Below, piece after piece: positions 8,721 through 20,641 of a stretch of 64,000 nt of DNA. How positions within the stretch are numbered: position 1 is the stretch's first letter; each line of letters starts with the position of its first letter. A program made the position numbers and the translations under genes. Origin of the DNA: Citromicrobium sp. (GTDB lineage Bacteria > Pseudomonadota > Alphaproteobacteria > Sphingomonadales > Sphingomonadaceae); contig PBYQ01000031.1 of NCBI GenBank assembly GCA_002729695.1, forward strand, positions 1 through 64,000, given 5' to 3'. Below the pieces are notes generated by a model that made no database searches, was not told where the DNA came from, and saw only the letters and a list, made by a program, of their open reading frames with translations.

Positions 8721-9702
8721 CAGCGCCAGCGGCTCCTGATTGGCATGTCGGGCGAATAATAATTGAGATACTGCACCAGCCGCGGGCGGTCCGAGCGATT
8801 GGGACTCGCCGCGTGCGGCAGGTCCTGCCGCCAGATGATCAGGTCGCCTGCCTTGCCTGCGACCATATGCTGCTCATCCGAGAGATCGACCTTGCGCGGG
8901 TCGGCGTCGCCGAGCCCATCCAGCCACGCGTCGATCCTGCGGTGGAACCCCGGCACGCAGCGAAACGCGCCCTGATCGGCCGCCGTGTCGGTGAGGTAAA
9001 GCACGCCCTGCGTGCCGAATGGGATCGGCTGCGCCAGGCTCACGTCCCAGTGGATGCCCGACCCGGCGAAGGGCCATTCATCGGTCTCGGGCGGGTTGAA
9101 GCCCATCCGGTCGATCGTCACCCACAGGTTTTCGGTGCCCCACAGCTGGGCGAAGGCCTTGTGGATGCGCGGGCTACGCCGCGCCGCCTCGATCGTCGGG
9201 TGCTGGAAATCCGGGACCATGATCCCGTTGGTTTTCGCCCGATACCAGCTTGCGCGGTCATCGGGCGAAGCGCCGACCGTCTCCCACACATGCTCGCGTA
9301 GCGCCGAGACTTCTTCCGGTGCGATCGCATCGGGCACCACGACGTATCCCTGCGCGTCCCAGAAGGCCATCGCCTCCGCGTCGAGCACCGGCTCCATCGC
9401 CGCGATGGCCGCAAGCTGTTGGCGCGCCGCCTTGTTGGGTGCGCACTCCATCAGCCAGCCGTGGTAGCGCGAAAGCAGAGCGGGATCGGGCGGTCCGGCA
9501 GTCTCGACGATCCACTCGCAGAACCGATCATAGGAGGGATGTTCGCCGTAGAGGAATTCGTAGACCTGCTGATTGCCGAGCCCGAGCGTGTCGAGCAGCA
9601 CCTTGCCGACCATTTCCTGCAACGGCATTGCGCCCTGCGCGTGCGAGGCCCAGAATTCCTCCAGGCAAGCGACTTCGGGCAAGTCAGGCCTGGCCGTCTG
9701 CG

Positions 9703-9727
<25 letters not shown>
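8720..9727 (-). CDS. phytanoyl-CoA dioxygenase (PhyH) family oxygenase
   Basis: A 335-residue protein. The C-terminal part (from about residue 110, [14 protein letters not shown]) is a PhyH-type 2-oxoglutarate/Fe(II) dioxygenase domain. The Fe ligands are visible as H-x-D in [13 protein letters not shown] and the distal His in [16 protein letters not shown], with the Arg for 2-oxoglutarate just after. The first ~105 residues form a separate helical region without a recognised family. The ATG at 9727 lies within the end of metH part 2 (25-base overlap). Being in the methionine operon with a TSUP exporter hints at oxidation of a small sulfur or methylated compound, but the substrate is not known. 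Confidence 0.85.
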
Positions 9728-12342
<2,615 letters not shown>

Positions 12343-12345
12343 GAT

Positions 12346-12873
12346 TTAAGTCCGGTCCAGATCGCGGGCGAGAACGACATCGTCGTACAGCGTGCCGCCG
12401 ACGTCGAAGCGACGCGTGCCGATCTGGCGAAATCCCTGTTTGGTGTAGAATCCGATGGCGCGGTGATTGTCGTCCTTCACGCCCAGCAGCAGGCGCGCAT
12501 GGCCCGCCGCACCCGCGAGAGCGGCGTCCAGCAGGCGGGCGGCGAGACCGCTGCCGTGAAAGCGTGAGAGGAGGTAGATCTTCTTTAGCTCGACATCGCC
12601 CTCGCGCGCGGCGTCGAGTTCGGGCGCGGTGAGCAAGGCATAGCCGATCGGCGCGCCGTCCAGCTCGGCCAGCCAGGCCCGCGCCCCGCCTTTCAGCAGT
12701 CCGCTCAGATAGGCGGGCGCGTGGCGCTTCTGGCAATGGGTGACGAGCGCGTCGCCCGAAATCATTCCGGCAAAGGTTTCGAGGAAGGTCGCATCGGAAA
12801 CCAGCGCCAGCCGTCCGGCATCCTCGCCGACGGCCTCGCGCACAATCACTCGCTCCAAAGCGGCATCGCTCAT
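12346..12873 (-). CDS. GNAT-family N-acetyltransferase
   Basis: A 175-residue GNAT protein inserted between the two halves of metH. The acetyl-CoA loop is seen in [22 protein letters not shown] (residues about 95-116), a variant of the R-G-x-G-x-G/A motif. [17 protein letters not shown] near 135-150 is the usual GNAT beta4/alpha4 signature, and it ends with DVVLARDL, also typical. Its start overlaps the metH part 1 stop (ATGA) and its stop is three bases before metH part 2, so it is coupled to methionine synthase expression. The substrate is unknown; a protein or amino-acid acetyl acceptor in methionine metabolism is only a guess. Confidence 0.88.
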   Translation of the reverse strand: MSDAALERVIVREAVGEDAGRLALVSDATFLETFAGMISGDALVTHCQKRHAPAYLSGLLKGGARAWLAELDGAPIGYALLTAPELDAAREGDVELKKIYLLSRFHGSGLAARLLDAALAGAAGHARLLLGVKDDNHRAIGFYTKQGFRQIGTRRFDVGGTLYDDVVLARDLDRT

Positions 12874-13919
12874 GCAGCGATCTCGAAGGGCTCGAGGCCG
12901 GCGAGGCGCATGACGGTGGGGGGCTCGGGCAGTTCACGCGGGGGAAGCCCGACGACAGCCTTGGCCATCGCGGCGATATGCTCGGGCGTCGAGCCGCAGC
13001 AGCCGCCGAGGATGTTGACCTGGCCCTTGTCCGCCCAGGCCTTCACCAGCGCTGCGGTGGTGTCGGGTTCTTCGTCGTACTCGCCCAGTTCGTTGGGCAG
13101 GCCTGCGTTCGGATAGACCATCACCAGCGTATCGGCGAGTTTGGCGAGCAGCTGCACATGCGGGCGCAGCTGTTCCGCGCCGAAGCTGCAATTGAGCCCG
13201 ATCGTCACCGGCCTTGCATGGCGCACCGAGTGCCAGAACGCCTCGACCGTGTGACCCGACAGGTTGCGGCCCGAAAGATCGGTCAGCGTCATGCTCATCA
13301 TGATCGGCACCTCGCGGCCAAGCTCGCGCTCCAGCTTCTTCACCGCGAAGATGCCCGCCTTGGCGTTGAGCGTGTCGAACACGGTCTCGATCAGGATGAA
13401 GTCCGCCCCGCCCTTCACCAGTCCGGCGGCCTGCTGCCGATAGACTTCGACTAGATGATCGAAGGTGATCTCGCGATAGCCCGGGTCCTCGACATCGGGC
13501 GAGAGCGACAGGGTCTTGTTGGTCGGGCCGATCGCGCCCGCGACGAAGCGGGGGCGACCGTCCTTCGCCGCGTATTCGTCCGCCAGCTCGCGCGCGATGC
13601 GGGCGGATTCCACATTGATCGCGTCGACCTTGTCTTCCGCCTTGTAATCCGCCTGGCTGATCGTGTTGGCGGAGAAGGTGTTGGTCGAGACGATATCCGA
13701 ACCCGCATCCAGATAGGCGCGGGTAATGTCCGCAATCACGTCGGGGCGAGTGAGCGCAAGAATGTCGTTATTGCCCTTCTGGTCGGCGGGCAGGTTCAGA
13801 TCGCCCGCATAATCCGCCTCGGACAGCTTGCGGTTCTGGATCTGCGTGCCGAACGCGCCATCCGAAATGAGTACGCGCTTGGCAGCTTCGGCGAGCAGGC
13901 ATTCTCTTGCATTGGTCAT
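12870..13919 (-). CDS. metH: methionine synthase, homocysteine-binding (zinc barrel) part
   Basis: A 349-residue stand-alone homocysteine S-methyltransferase module. It starts [34 protein letters not shown] is the barrel's first strand, and the zinc cysteines appear in [13 protein letters not shown] and [32 protein letters not shown] is the MetH-type rather than BHMT-type substrate loop, so it should work with the cobalamin part encoded at 9703-12342. The ATG at 13919 overlaps the metF stop (ATGA); upstream in-frame sequence belongs to metF. A split MetH of this type is typical of Sphingomonadales. Confidence 0.93.
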   Translation of the reverse strand: MTNARECLLAEAAKRVLISDGAFGTQIQNRKLSEADYAGDLNLPADQKGNNDILALTRPDVIADITRAYLDAGSDIVSTNTFSANTISQADYKAEDKVDAINVESARIARELADEYAAKDGRPRFVAGAIGPTNKTLSLSPDVEDPGYREITFDHLVEVYRQQAAGLVKGGADFILIETVFDTLNAKAGIFAVKKLERELGREVPIMMSMTLTDLSGRNLSGHTVEAFWHSVRHARPVTIGLNCSFGAEQLRPHVQLLAKLADTLVMVYPNAGLPNELGEYDEEPDTTAALVKAWADKGQVNILGGCCGSTPEHIAAMAKAVVGLPPRELPEPPTVMRLAGLEPFEIAA

Positions 13920-14866
13920 GCTGCGTTCTCCCTGGGCCGCATGCCGAGCAGATGGCAGATCGCGTAGGCGAGGTCGGCACGGTTGAGTGTATAGAAATGA
14001 TAGTGGCGAATTCCGCCCGCGTAGAGCCGACGGCACATTTCTGCAGCGATCGTCGCCGAAACCAGCTGTCGCGCGGCGGGGCGCCGGTCGAGCCCTTCGA
14101 ACAGGTTGTCCATCCACTGCGGGATTTCAGCGCCGCACTGCCCGGCGAATTCGCGCGCCTTGGCGACATTGGTAATCGGCAGGATGCCGGGCACGATCGG
14201 CACATCGATCCCCGCCTTGTCGGTCTTTTCCAGAAACGCGAAGAATGTTTCGGGCGAGAAAAAAAACTGCGTAATCGCACGATCCGCGCCCGCATCGATC
14301 TTGCGCTTCAGGTAGTCGATCTCCGCCTGGGGGCTTTGCGCGTCGGGGTGGCATTCGGGATAGGCGCTGACCGAGATTTCGAAATCGGCGACCTCTTTCA
14401 GCCCGCGCACCAGCTCTTCGGCGTTGGCATAGCCATCGGGGTGCGGTTCGAACGGGCCGAGCGTGCCGTCTTCGCGCGGCATGTCGCCGCGCAGCGCGAC
14501 GATGTGGCGCACACCCGCTTCCCAATAGTGCTCGGCGATCCGCTGAGTCTCTTTCCTCGACGCATCGACACAGGTGAGGTGCGCTGCTGCAGGTATCCCG
14601 GCCTCGGCAATGATCCGGGCCACGGTCTTGTGCGTCCGCTCGCGCGTCGAACCGCCCGCACCATAGGTCACCGAGACGAATTGTGGGCCAAGCGGCTTCA
14701 GCTCGGTGACGGCATCCCACAGCTGCGCCTCCATCTTCTCGCTCTTGGGCGGGAAGAATTCGAAGCTGACGTCGATGTCGCCCGGCAGGCCGCCGAACAG
14801 GGGTTCGCTGGCAGAGCGCGATGCATCACGGTTCCCGTCGTGCGAATGATTGGTCCGGCCGGTCAT
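13916..14866 (-). CDS. metF: methylenetetrahydrofolate reductase
   Basis: A 316-residue flavoprotein that reduces 5,10-methylene-THF to 5-methyl-THF, the methyl donor for MetH. SFEFFPPKSEKME near residue 34 holds the conserved glutamate. VTYGAGGS, AHLTCVDAS and HIVALRGDMPRED are the FAD/NADH-binding family blocks, and ITQFFFSPETFFAFLE is the folate-site motif. It is slightly longer at the N-terminus than the E. coli enzyme. Start and stop both overlap neighbours in ATGA arrangements, placing it firmly second in the methionine operon. Confidence 0.96.
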   Translation of the reverse strand: MTGRTNHSHDGNRDASRSASEPLFGGLPGDIDVSFEFFPPKSEKMEAQLWDAVTELKPLGPQFVSVTYGAGGSTRERTHKTVARIIAEAGIPAAAHLTCVDASRKETQRIAEHYWEAGVRHIVALRGDMPREDGTLGPFEPHPDGYANAEELVRGLKEVADFEISVSAYPECHPDAQSPQAEIDYLKRKIDAGADRAITQFFFSPETFFAFLEKTDKAGIDVPIVPGILPITNVAKAREFAGQCGAEIPQWMDNLFEGLDRRPAARQLVSATIAAEMCRRLYAGGIRHYHFYTLNRADLAYAICHLLGMRPRENAA

Positions 14867-15864
14867 CTTGCCGCCCTCCTTGTTGTGTTATGGGCACCGA
14901 GCGGGTCGATGCGCCGCGCGACCCAGATCGTCACCGCCAGCGTATCCCCCTCCAGAGTGACGGGCGCAGTCGGCTCAAAGCCGGTCTGCCGAAGGGCATC
15001 GGCCAGATGATCGTCCTCGAACCCCAGCCGGGTGTGCTGGAAGCGTTCGCGCAATTCCTCGTGCTCGTGCGCCGCGAAATCGACGATCGCGATCCTCCCG
15101 CCGGGGCGCAGGACGCGCGCCGCCTCGCGCAGCGGCACCAGCGGATCGGCCGCGTAGTGGAGCACCTGGTGGAACAGCACGGTATCGAAGCTTGATCCGT
15201 CGAAAGGAAGAGACAGGAAATCGCCCTGTACCAGCTCGATCTTGTCGGCGGGCAGATGCTGCAGCTTCGCGCGGGCCACGCGCAGCATCTCGAGGCTCTT
15301 GTCCAACGCGACGATGCGCGACGCGTCGGTGGTGAAGATTTCCGCCATCCGCCCGGTGCCCGTGCCGATATCGAGCATTTCGCCCAGTGGCTCTTCGGCG
15401 AGCGCGGAACGCAGCGCCGCCTCGACCTGATCGTCGGGGCTGTGACGTCGCCTGAGGTCGTCCCACTCGTCGGCATGCGCTTCGAACCACTCGGCCGCCT
15501 TGCCTTCGCGCGCCCGCCGGATGGCCGAGAGCTGGCGACGGTCTTCCTCGCACTGCGCCGCAAATTCCTGGTCTTCCAATTCGGCGATGGAAAGCAACCG
15601 CGCGACCGATGCGGTCAGCGGCGATTCGCCTACGGTATCCGTCGCCGCGCGCAGGTATATCCAGCTCCCTTCGCGCCGTCGGACCGCGAGCCCCGCGTCG
15701 CACAGGATCGACGCATGGCGCGAGACGCGCGGCTGGCTTTGCTGGAGCACTTGCGAGAGTTCGCCCACTGCGAGCTCCATCGTGCCCAGCAGCCGCATGA
15801 TCCGCAGCCGGGTGGTATCGCCGAGCGCGCGCAAGATGGCTTCGATCCGCATGGGAACCGACAT
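14863..15864 (-). CDS. ArsR-family regulator fused to SAM-dependent methyltransferase
   Basis: A 333-residue fusion. Residues about 5-95 form an ArsR winged helix (ALGDTTRLRIMRLLGTMELAVGELSQVLQQSQPRVSRHA...). Residues about 145-290 are a class I methyltransferase with the SAM loop LDIGTGTGRMAEIF and LFHQVLHYAADP. It heads the methionine operon and overlaps metF by four bases. Known regulators of the methionine cycle in Proteobacteria include ArsR-type SahR, which senses S-adenosylhomocysteine. A methyltransferase domain that binds SAM/SAH would suit the same sensing role, but that is inference. The start at 15864 overlaps the candidate operator; ATG at 15852 (MRIEAILRALGDTTRL) is an equally good or better start. 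Confidence 0.88.
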   Translation of the reverse strand: MSVPMRIEAILRALGDTTRLRIMRLLGTMELAVGELSQVLQQSQPRVSRHASILCDAGLAVRRREGSWIYLRAATDTVGESPLTASVARLLSIAELEDQEFAAQCEEDRRQLSAIRRAREGKAAEWFEAHADEWDDLRRRHSPDDQVEAALRSALAEEPLGEMLDIGTGTGRMAEIFTTDASRIVALDKSLEMLRVARAKLQHLPADKIELVQGDFLSLPFDGSSFDTVLFHQVLHYAADPLVPLREAARVLRPGGRIAIVDFAAHEHEELRERFQHTRLGFEDDHLADALRQTGFEPTAPVTLEGDTLAVTIWVARRIDPLGAHNTTRRAAR

Positions 15865-15882
15865 ATAAAGATATTTTTATAT
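15863..15882. promoter_or_regulatory. palindromic operator candidate for the ArsR-methyltransferase regulator
   Basis: A perfect inverted repeat ATATAAA-GATATT-TTTATAT, with a shorter nested repeat GATAT-TTTT-ATATC, stands out as the only strongly AT-rich stretch in the area. It lies at the very head of the methionine operon and touches the first possible start codon. Size and symmetry fit ArsR-family operators, and binding there would repress the operon. A promoter immediately upstream on the minus strand is expected but not identified. Confidence 0.65.
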
Positions 15883-15922
15883 CTACAAGTCTTGCTCGCA
15901 GATAGTGCGTCGCGAAGCCGGT

Positions 15923-16543
15923 CTAGCGCCCTTCGATCTGACGCAGCAGTCGCAATTGCGCCGCGCCCAAGTCGCTTAGCCGCCAGCTTTCTTCCTCCCC
16001 GTCCCCATCGCGCAAAATGAGCCCCTCGGCGAGGAGGCGAGCAGTATCCGCATCGCTCGGTCGGTCGCCGGCGGGCATGACCCGACCGTAGCGCCCGCTG
16101 TGATAGATCAGCGGTTCGGCAGGCGTGCGCTCGAAATCGACCACCTCGCCGAGGAAGATCGCATGATCGCCGCCCTCGTATTCGAACTTGGCGGTGCAGC
16201 CGAAGCGCGCCGCGCAATTCTCGATCCGGGGTGCGCCTTCGGGCCCGCTACCGCAATCGAGCCCCTCGAACTTGTCGGACCCACGGCTCGCGAAGCGGTT
16301 CGACAGGTCCTGCTGGTCCGCCGCGAGCACATGCACCGCCCACGCCTTCGCGGTGCGAAACACGGGCAGGTTGCGGCTGCCGAGCGAGAGACTCCACAAG
16401 ACCATCGGCGGGTCGAGCGAAACAGAGTTGAAGCTGTTGGCGGTCAGCCCGGTCGGCCGCCCTTCCCCGTCATAGGTGGTGACGATCGTCACCCCGGTCA
16501 CAAAAGTGCCGAGCGCATCGCGAAAGGCGGATTGATCGATCAC
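15923..16543 (-). CDS. flavin reductase family protein
   Basis: A 206-residue protein. Residues about 1-155 form the FMN-binding split-barrel of the flavin reductase-like family: FRDALGTFVTGVTIVTTYDG at the start, GLTANSFNSVSLDPPMVLWSL for flavin binding, and a GDHAIFLGEVVDFE end segment. It would supply reduced flavin from NAD(P)H to a monooxygenase. The last ~45 residues (AEGLILRDGDGEEESWRLSDLGAAQLRLL) resemble the wing and final helix of a MarR-type domain, an appendage also seen in some family members. It is separate from the methionine operon upstream and divergent from frmA. Confidence 0.87.
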   Translation of the reverse strand: MIDQSAFRDALGTFVTGVTIVTTYDGEGRPTGLTANSFNSVSLDPPMVLWSLSLGSRNLPVFRTAKAWAVHVLAADQQDLSNRFASRGSDKFEGLDCGSGPEGAPRIENCAARFGCTAKFEYEGGDHAIFLGEVVDFERTPAEPLIYHSGRYGRVMPAGDRPSDADTARLLAEGLILRDGDGEEESWRLSDLGAAQLRLLRQIEGR

Positions 16544-16645
16544 GGTTCAAGCGCCTAGGCAGGCGCGAACCCGAGCGCAAGGCACCATCGGCCCGGCGCA
16601 TGCATTGGTAACACGCAACATCCCCCGGATCAGGAGAGCAATTCC

Positions 16646-17754
<1,109 letters not shown>

Positions 17755-17755
<1 letters not shown>

Positions 17756-18123
17756 TGGCCGTGCCGTCCCCCACCAAGGTCAGCCTGGCCGAAAAGTTCG
17801 ACCTGTTTTCCGAGCGGTGGGCACCCCGTCTCGCTGCTCGCTACAATGGCAACGAAGTCCGGCTTGCGCGGGTCGAGGGAGAGTATCACTGGCATAGCCA
17901 CCCTGAATCGGACGAACTCTTCCTGGTGGTTGAGGGCGAGCTCGACATCGAGTTTCGCGACCGCGTCGAACACCTTGCGCAAGGCGATCTGATCGTCGTT
18001 CCACGTGGGATCGAACACCGGCCCTGCGCCCGCTCGGGCGAGGCGAAACTGCTGGTGATGGATGCCGACGGCACCGCCAATACCGGCGATGCCGCAACCG
18101 CCTTCATTCCTCTGGAGATCTAG
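17755..18123 (+). CDS. cupin-domain protein between frmA and fghA
   Basis: A 122-residue single-domain cupin. GEYHWHSHPESDELFLVVEG is cupin motif 1 with the metal ligands H-x-H and E, and QGDLIVVPRGIEHRPC is motif 2 with the second-shell His. Such small cupins bind a metal and a small ligand; some act as isomerases or lyases. It is fused translationally to frmA (TGATG) and followed by fghA after one base, so a role in formaldehyde or glutathione-adduct handling is likely. The reaction is unknown. The start is fixed by the overlap with the frmA stop. Confidence 0.88.
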
Positions 18124-18124
18124 C

Positions 18125-18964
18125 GTGACGATAGAAAACGTCAGCGAAAACCGCAGCCACGGCGGCACGCAGGGCGTCTACAAGCACGCTTCGGCCGAGA
18201 CCGGCACCGATATGACCTTCTCGGTCTTCGTGCCGCCGCAGGCGCAGGACCGCGCCTGCCCGGTCCTGTGGTATCTGTCGGGGCTCACCTGCACGCACGC
18301 CAATGTGACCGAGAAGGGCGAATACCGGGCAGCCTGCGCGCAGGCCGGGATCATCTTCGTCGCGCCCGATACCAGCCCGCGTGGAGCGGGCGTTGCCGAT
18401 GACGACGCCTATGACATGGGACAGGGCGCGGGCTTCTATGTCGATGCGACGCAGGAACCGTGGACCCCGCATTTCCGGATGCGCAGCTATGTCGAGCGCG
18501 AACTGCCCGCGCTGATCGCCGAGCATTTTCCGGTCGACATGGATCGGCAGGGGATCACCGGCCACTCGATGGGCGGGCACGGTGCGCTGACCATCGGATT
18601 GCGCAATCCCGCAACCTTCCGCTCGATCAGCGCCTTCGCGCCGATCGTCAGCCCGCTCAACTGCCCATGGGGGGAAAAGGCGCTGTCGGGCTATCTTGGC
18701 GATGACCGCGCCGCGTGGCGCGAATACGACGCGTGCGCTCTGATCGAGGATGGCGCACGTGCCGATGCGCTGCTGGTTGACCAGGGCACCGGCGACCAGT
18801 TCCTCGAAGAGCAGCTGAAGCCCCAATTGCTGGCCGATGCCTGCAAGGATGCGAACATTCCGCTGACGCTCAACCTGCGCAGCGGCTACGATCACAGCTA
18901 TTACTTCATTTCGAGCTTCATGGCCGATCACGTGGCATGGCACGCGCGGCGGTTGAAAGCCTGA
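18125..18964 (+). CDS. fghA: S-formylglutathione hydrolase
   Basis: A 279-residue esterase-D family hydrolase that splits S-formylglutathione into formate and glutathione, finishing formaldehyde detoxification after FrmA. The nucleophile is Ser148 in GHSMGGHGAL. LSGLTCTHANVTEKG carries the oxyanion region and family cysteine. The charge relay is completed by DQGTGDQFL and GYDHSYYFISSF near the C-terminus. The GTG at 18125 is chosen because it follows the cupin stop directly and gives the usual family length; a longer in-frame extension inside the cupin gene was rejected. Confidence 0.95.
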   Translation: MTIENVSENRSHGGTQGVYKHASAETGTDMTFSVFVPPQAQDRACPVLWYLSGLTCTHANVTEKGEYRAACAQAGIIFVAPDTSPRGAGVADDDAYDMGQGAGFYVDATQEPWTPHFRMRSYVERELPALIAEHFPVDMDRQGITGHSMGGHGALTIGLRNPATFRSISAFAPIVSPLNCPWGEKALSGYLGDDRAAWREYDACALIEDGARADALLVDQGTGDQFLEEQLKPQLLADACKDANIPLTLNLRSGYDHSYYFISSFMADHVAWHARRLKA

Positions 18965-18976
18965 ACGTCTGCCCGA

Positions 18977-20263
18977 TCAGGTGCCGACGAGCCGCGGGCT
19001 GATCGGCTCGGCCACCACCTTCTTTTTCGCCAGCGGCGGTGCGGCGAGGACCTGGTTCTTGCCTGCCGCCTTGGCGTCGTAGAGCGCCTGGTCGGAGGCG
19101 GAGAGCAGATCGGACGCCGACTTGGCGGATTCGGGCAGCGACGCCACGCCGATCGACGCGGCGACGTTGCAGCCGTGTTGGTCGGATAGCAGCTCGATCC
19201 GCGCACGGACCTGTTCGGCGCGCATCATCGCATCGTCGACGCCGCAATCGGGCAGGATCACCAGCAGTTCCTCGCCGCCATAGCGGCATACGACGTCCGA
19301 CGGACGCAGCGCGCCCACGACCTGCGCGGCAACATCCTTGAGCACCGCGTCGCCCTTCGCATGGCCATGCTCGTCGTTCAGCACCTTGAAGTTGTCGAGG
19401 TCGATCATCAGCACGGATGTCGGCTGGTTCTGACGGTGCGCGAGCGAGATGAACCGGTCGAGCGTGTCTTCCATATAGCGGCGGTTGTAGAGCCCGGTCA
19501 TCGGATCGCGCAGCGACTGCGTGCGCAGCTGTTCGCGAAGCGAAATGTTGGACAGCGCGAGCGAGGTCGAATCGGCCAGCGCGCGGGCGATCCGCTGCGC
19601 GCGTTCGACATTGTGACACTTGCCGCCCCGGTCGCCGAGAACCAGCAGGCCGAATACCTGGCCGCGCGCCATCATCGGAACCTCGATGCTCGCGACGTCG
19701 CCGATATAGTGCGAACAGCAAAGCGACTGCTCGTGCGGATTGTTGACGTGATCCTTGCCACGCTTGAGCGCCCAGCAGTTTGCCGGCACCAGGCTTTCGG
19801 CGGGCTCGTAGGCTTCGGGCATGTCCCAGCTGCCAACCAGATCGAGCCGGTCGCGCGAATTATTGAAGACGTAGAGCGCCACACCGCAGCCCGGCAGCAG
19901 CTTGCGGCTGGTCGCGCGCAGCACCTGCGCGGCATCGGCGTTGCTGTCCGCCGCCTGCAGCGTGTCGGTCATCGCGAACAGTTCTTCGATCTGTTCCTGC
20001 GTCTGGTTGATGGCAACGAGGCGCGACGCTTTTTCCGCATTCTGAGCGCGCCTGACCCAGCCGATCGCGATGCTCATCACGAGCGCGAGGGCGATATGTC
20101 CGGCGCCGAACACCAGCAGCAGATTGGTCCACATAGGGCTGAGCAGAGCCACCCCGAGGAACGCTGCCAAAGCGAGCACCAACGCATAGCGCAGTACCAC
20201 CTGCACGGCGACGTAAGCGAACGTGCCGTTTCGGCCGTGAAAAAGCGTGTCTGGCAGCCTCAT
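18977..20263 (-). CDS. GAF-GGDEF diguanylate cyclase, membrane anchored
   Basis: A 428-residue protein with two transmembrane helices at about residues 18-42 and 47-70, a GAF sensor domain at about 100-240 (containing a cysteine pair SLCCSHYI), and a GGDEF domain at about 245-415. The active-site motif GGEEL (329-333) is intact, and RPSD at 320-323 is a proper product-inhibition I-site five residues ahead of it. It should therefore make cyclic di-GMP with feedback control. The GAF signal is unknown. It is transcribed divergently from the NfrB-like gene, whose C-terminal domain resembles a cyclic-di-GMP-binding MshEN domain, so the two may form one signalling unit. Confidence 0.92.
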   Translation of the reverse strand: MRLPDTLFHGRNGTFAYVAVQVVLRYALVLALAAFLGVALLSPMWTNLLLVFGAGHIALALVMSIAIGWVRRAQNAEKASRLVAINQTQEQIEELFAMTDTLQAADSNADAAQVLRATSRKLLPGCGVALYVFNNSRDRLDLVGSWDMPEAYEPAESLVPANCWALKRGKDHVNNPHEQSLCCSHYIGDVASIEVPMMARGQVFGLLVLGDRGGKCHNVERAQRIARALADSTSLALSNISLREQLRTQSLRDPMTGLYNRRYMEDTLDRFISLAHRQNQPTSVLMIDLDNFKVLNDEHGHAKGDAVLKDVAAQVVGALRPSDVVCRYGGEELLVILPDCGVDDAMMRAEQVRARIELLSDQHGCNVAASIGVASLPESAKSASDLLSASDQALYDAKAAGKNQVLAAPPLAKKKVVAEPISPRLVGT

Positions 20264-20641
20264 ACAGTCCCTCCTGAAAATCTGGCTAATCCAGAAGAGT
20301 AAAACAGAGCTTAACCAACCAGCCGTTTCATCTTTAATTTCAGGTTACTTAGCGGAGCGAATCGCAGGGCTGGACAAATAGGGAGAGCGACCGATTCGTC
20401 CCGTTCCAACGACGCCAGGCAAGTGCGAAAGGGGAGGCCGAGCACTGATACGGGGGCTGTTTCAAACTTTTTCACTCGCCCCAATCTTGCCGCAATTTGC
20501 GATGCGACTCGCCGGATAAGCGTCGATTCATCGACGGTGGATAACGCTTCATCGCATATTGACACATTTATGCCTTAATCGAGCAGACAGAAACCGGCGT
20601 GCACCACCGATCGCGGAAGATTGGCAAAAGGTACACGAACG
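20264..20641. other. intergenic region between divergent cyclase and NfrB-like genes
   Basis: 378 bases without a convincing gene. They must hold both divergent promoters. The clearest structure is a perfect 16-bp inverted repeat CGTCGAT-TC-ATCGACG at 20521-20536, about 105 bases before the NfrB-like start, which is a fair operator candidate. A TTGACA at 20559-20564 has no matching -10 at proper spacing. A short frame on the minus strand here has unlikely composition and was not called. Confidence 0.5.

Noticed and set aside
20559..20564. TTGACA as -35 box for the NfrB-like gene
   Set aside because: No -10 element at 16-18 bases; the only AT-rich hexamer is far too close.
20311..20565. 84-codon open frame on the minus strand between the cyclase and NfrB-like genes
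   Set aside because: No recognisable family, odd composition, no ribosome site, and it occupies the only space for two divergent promoters.
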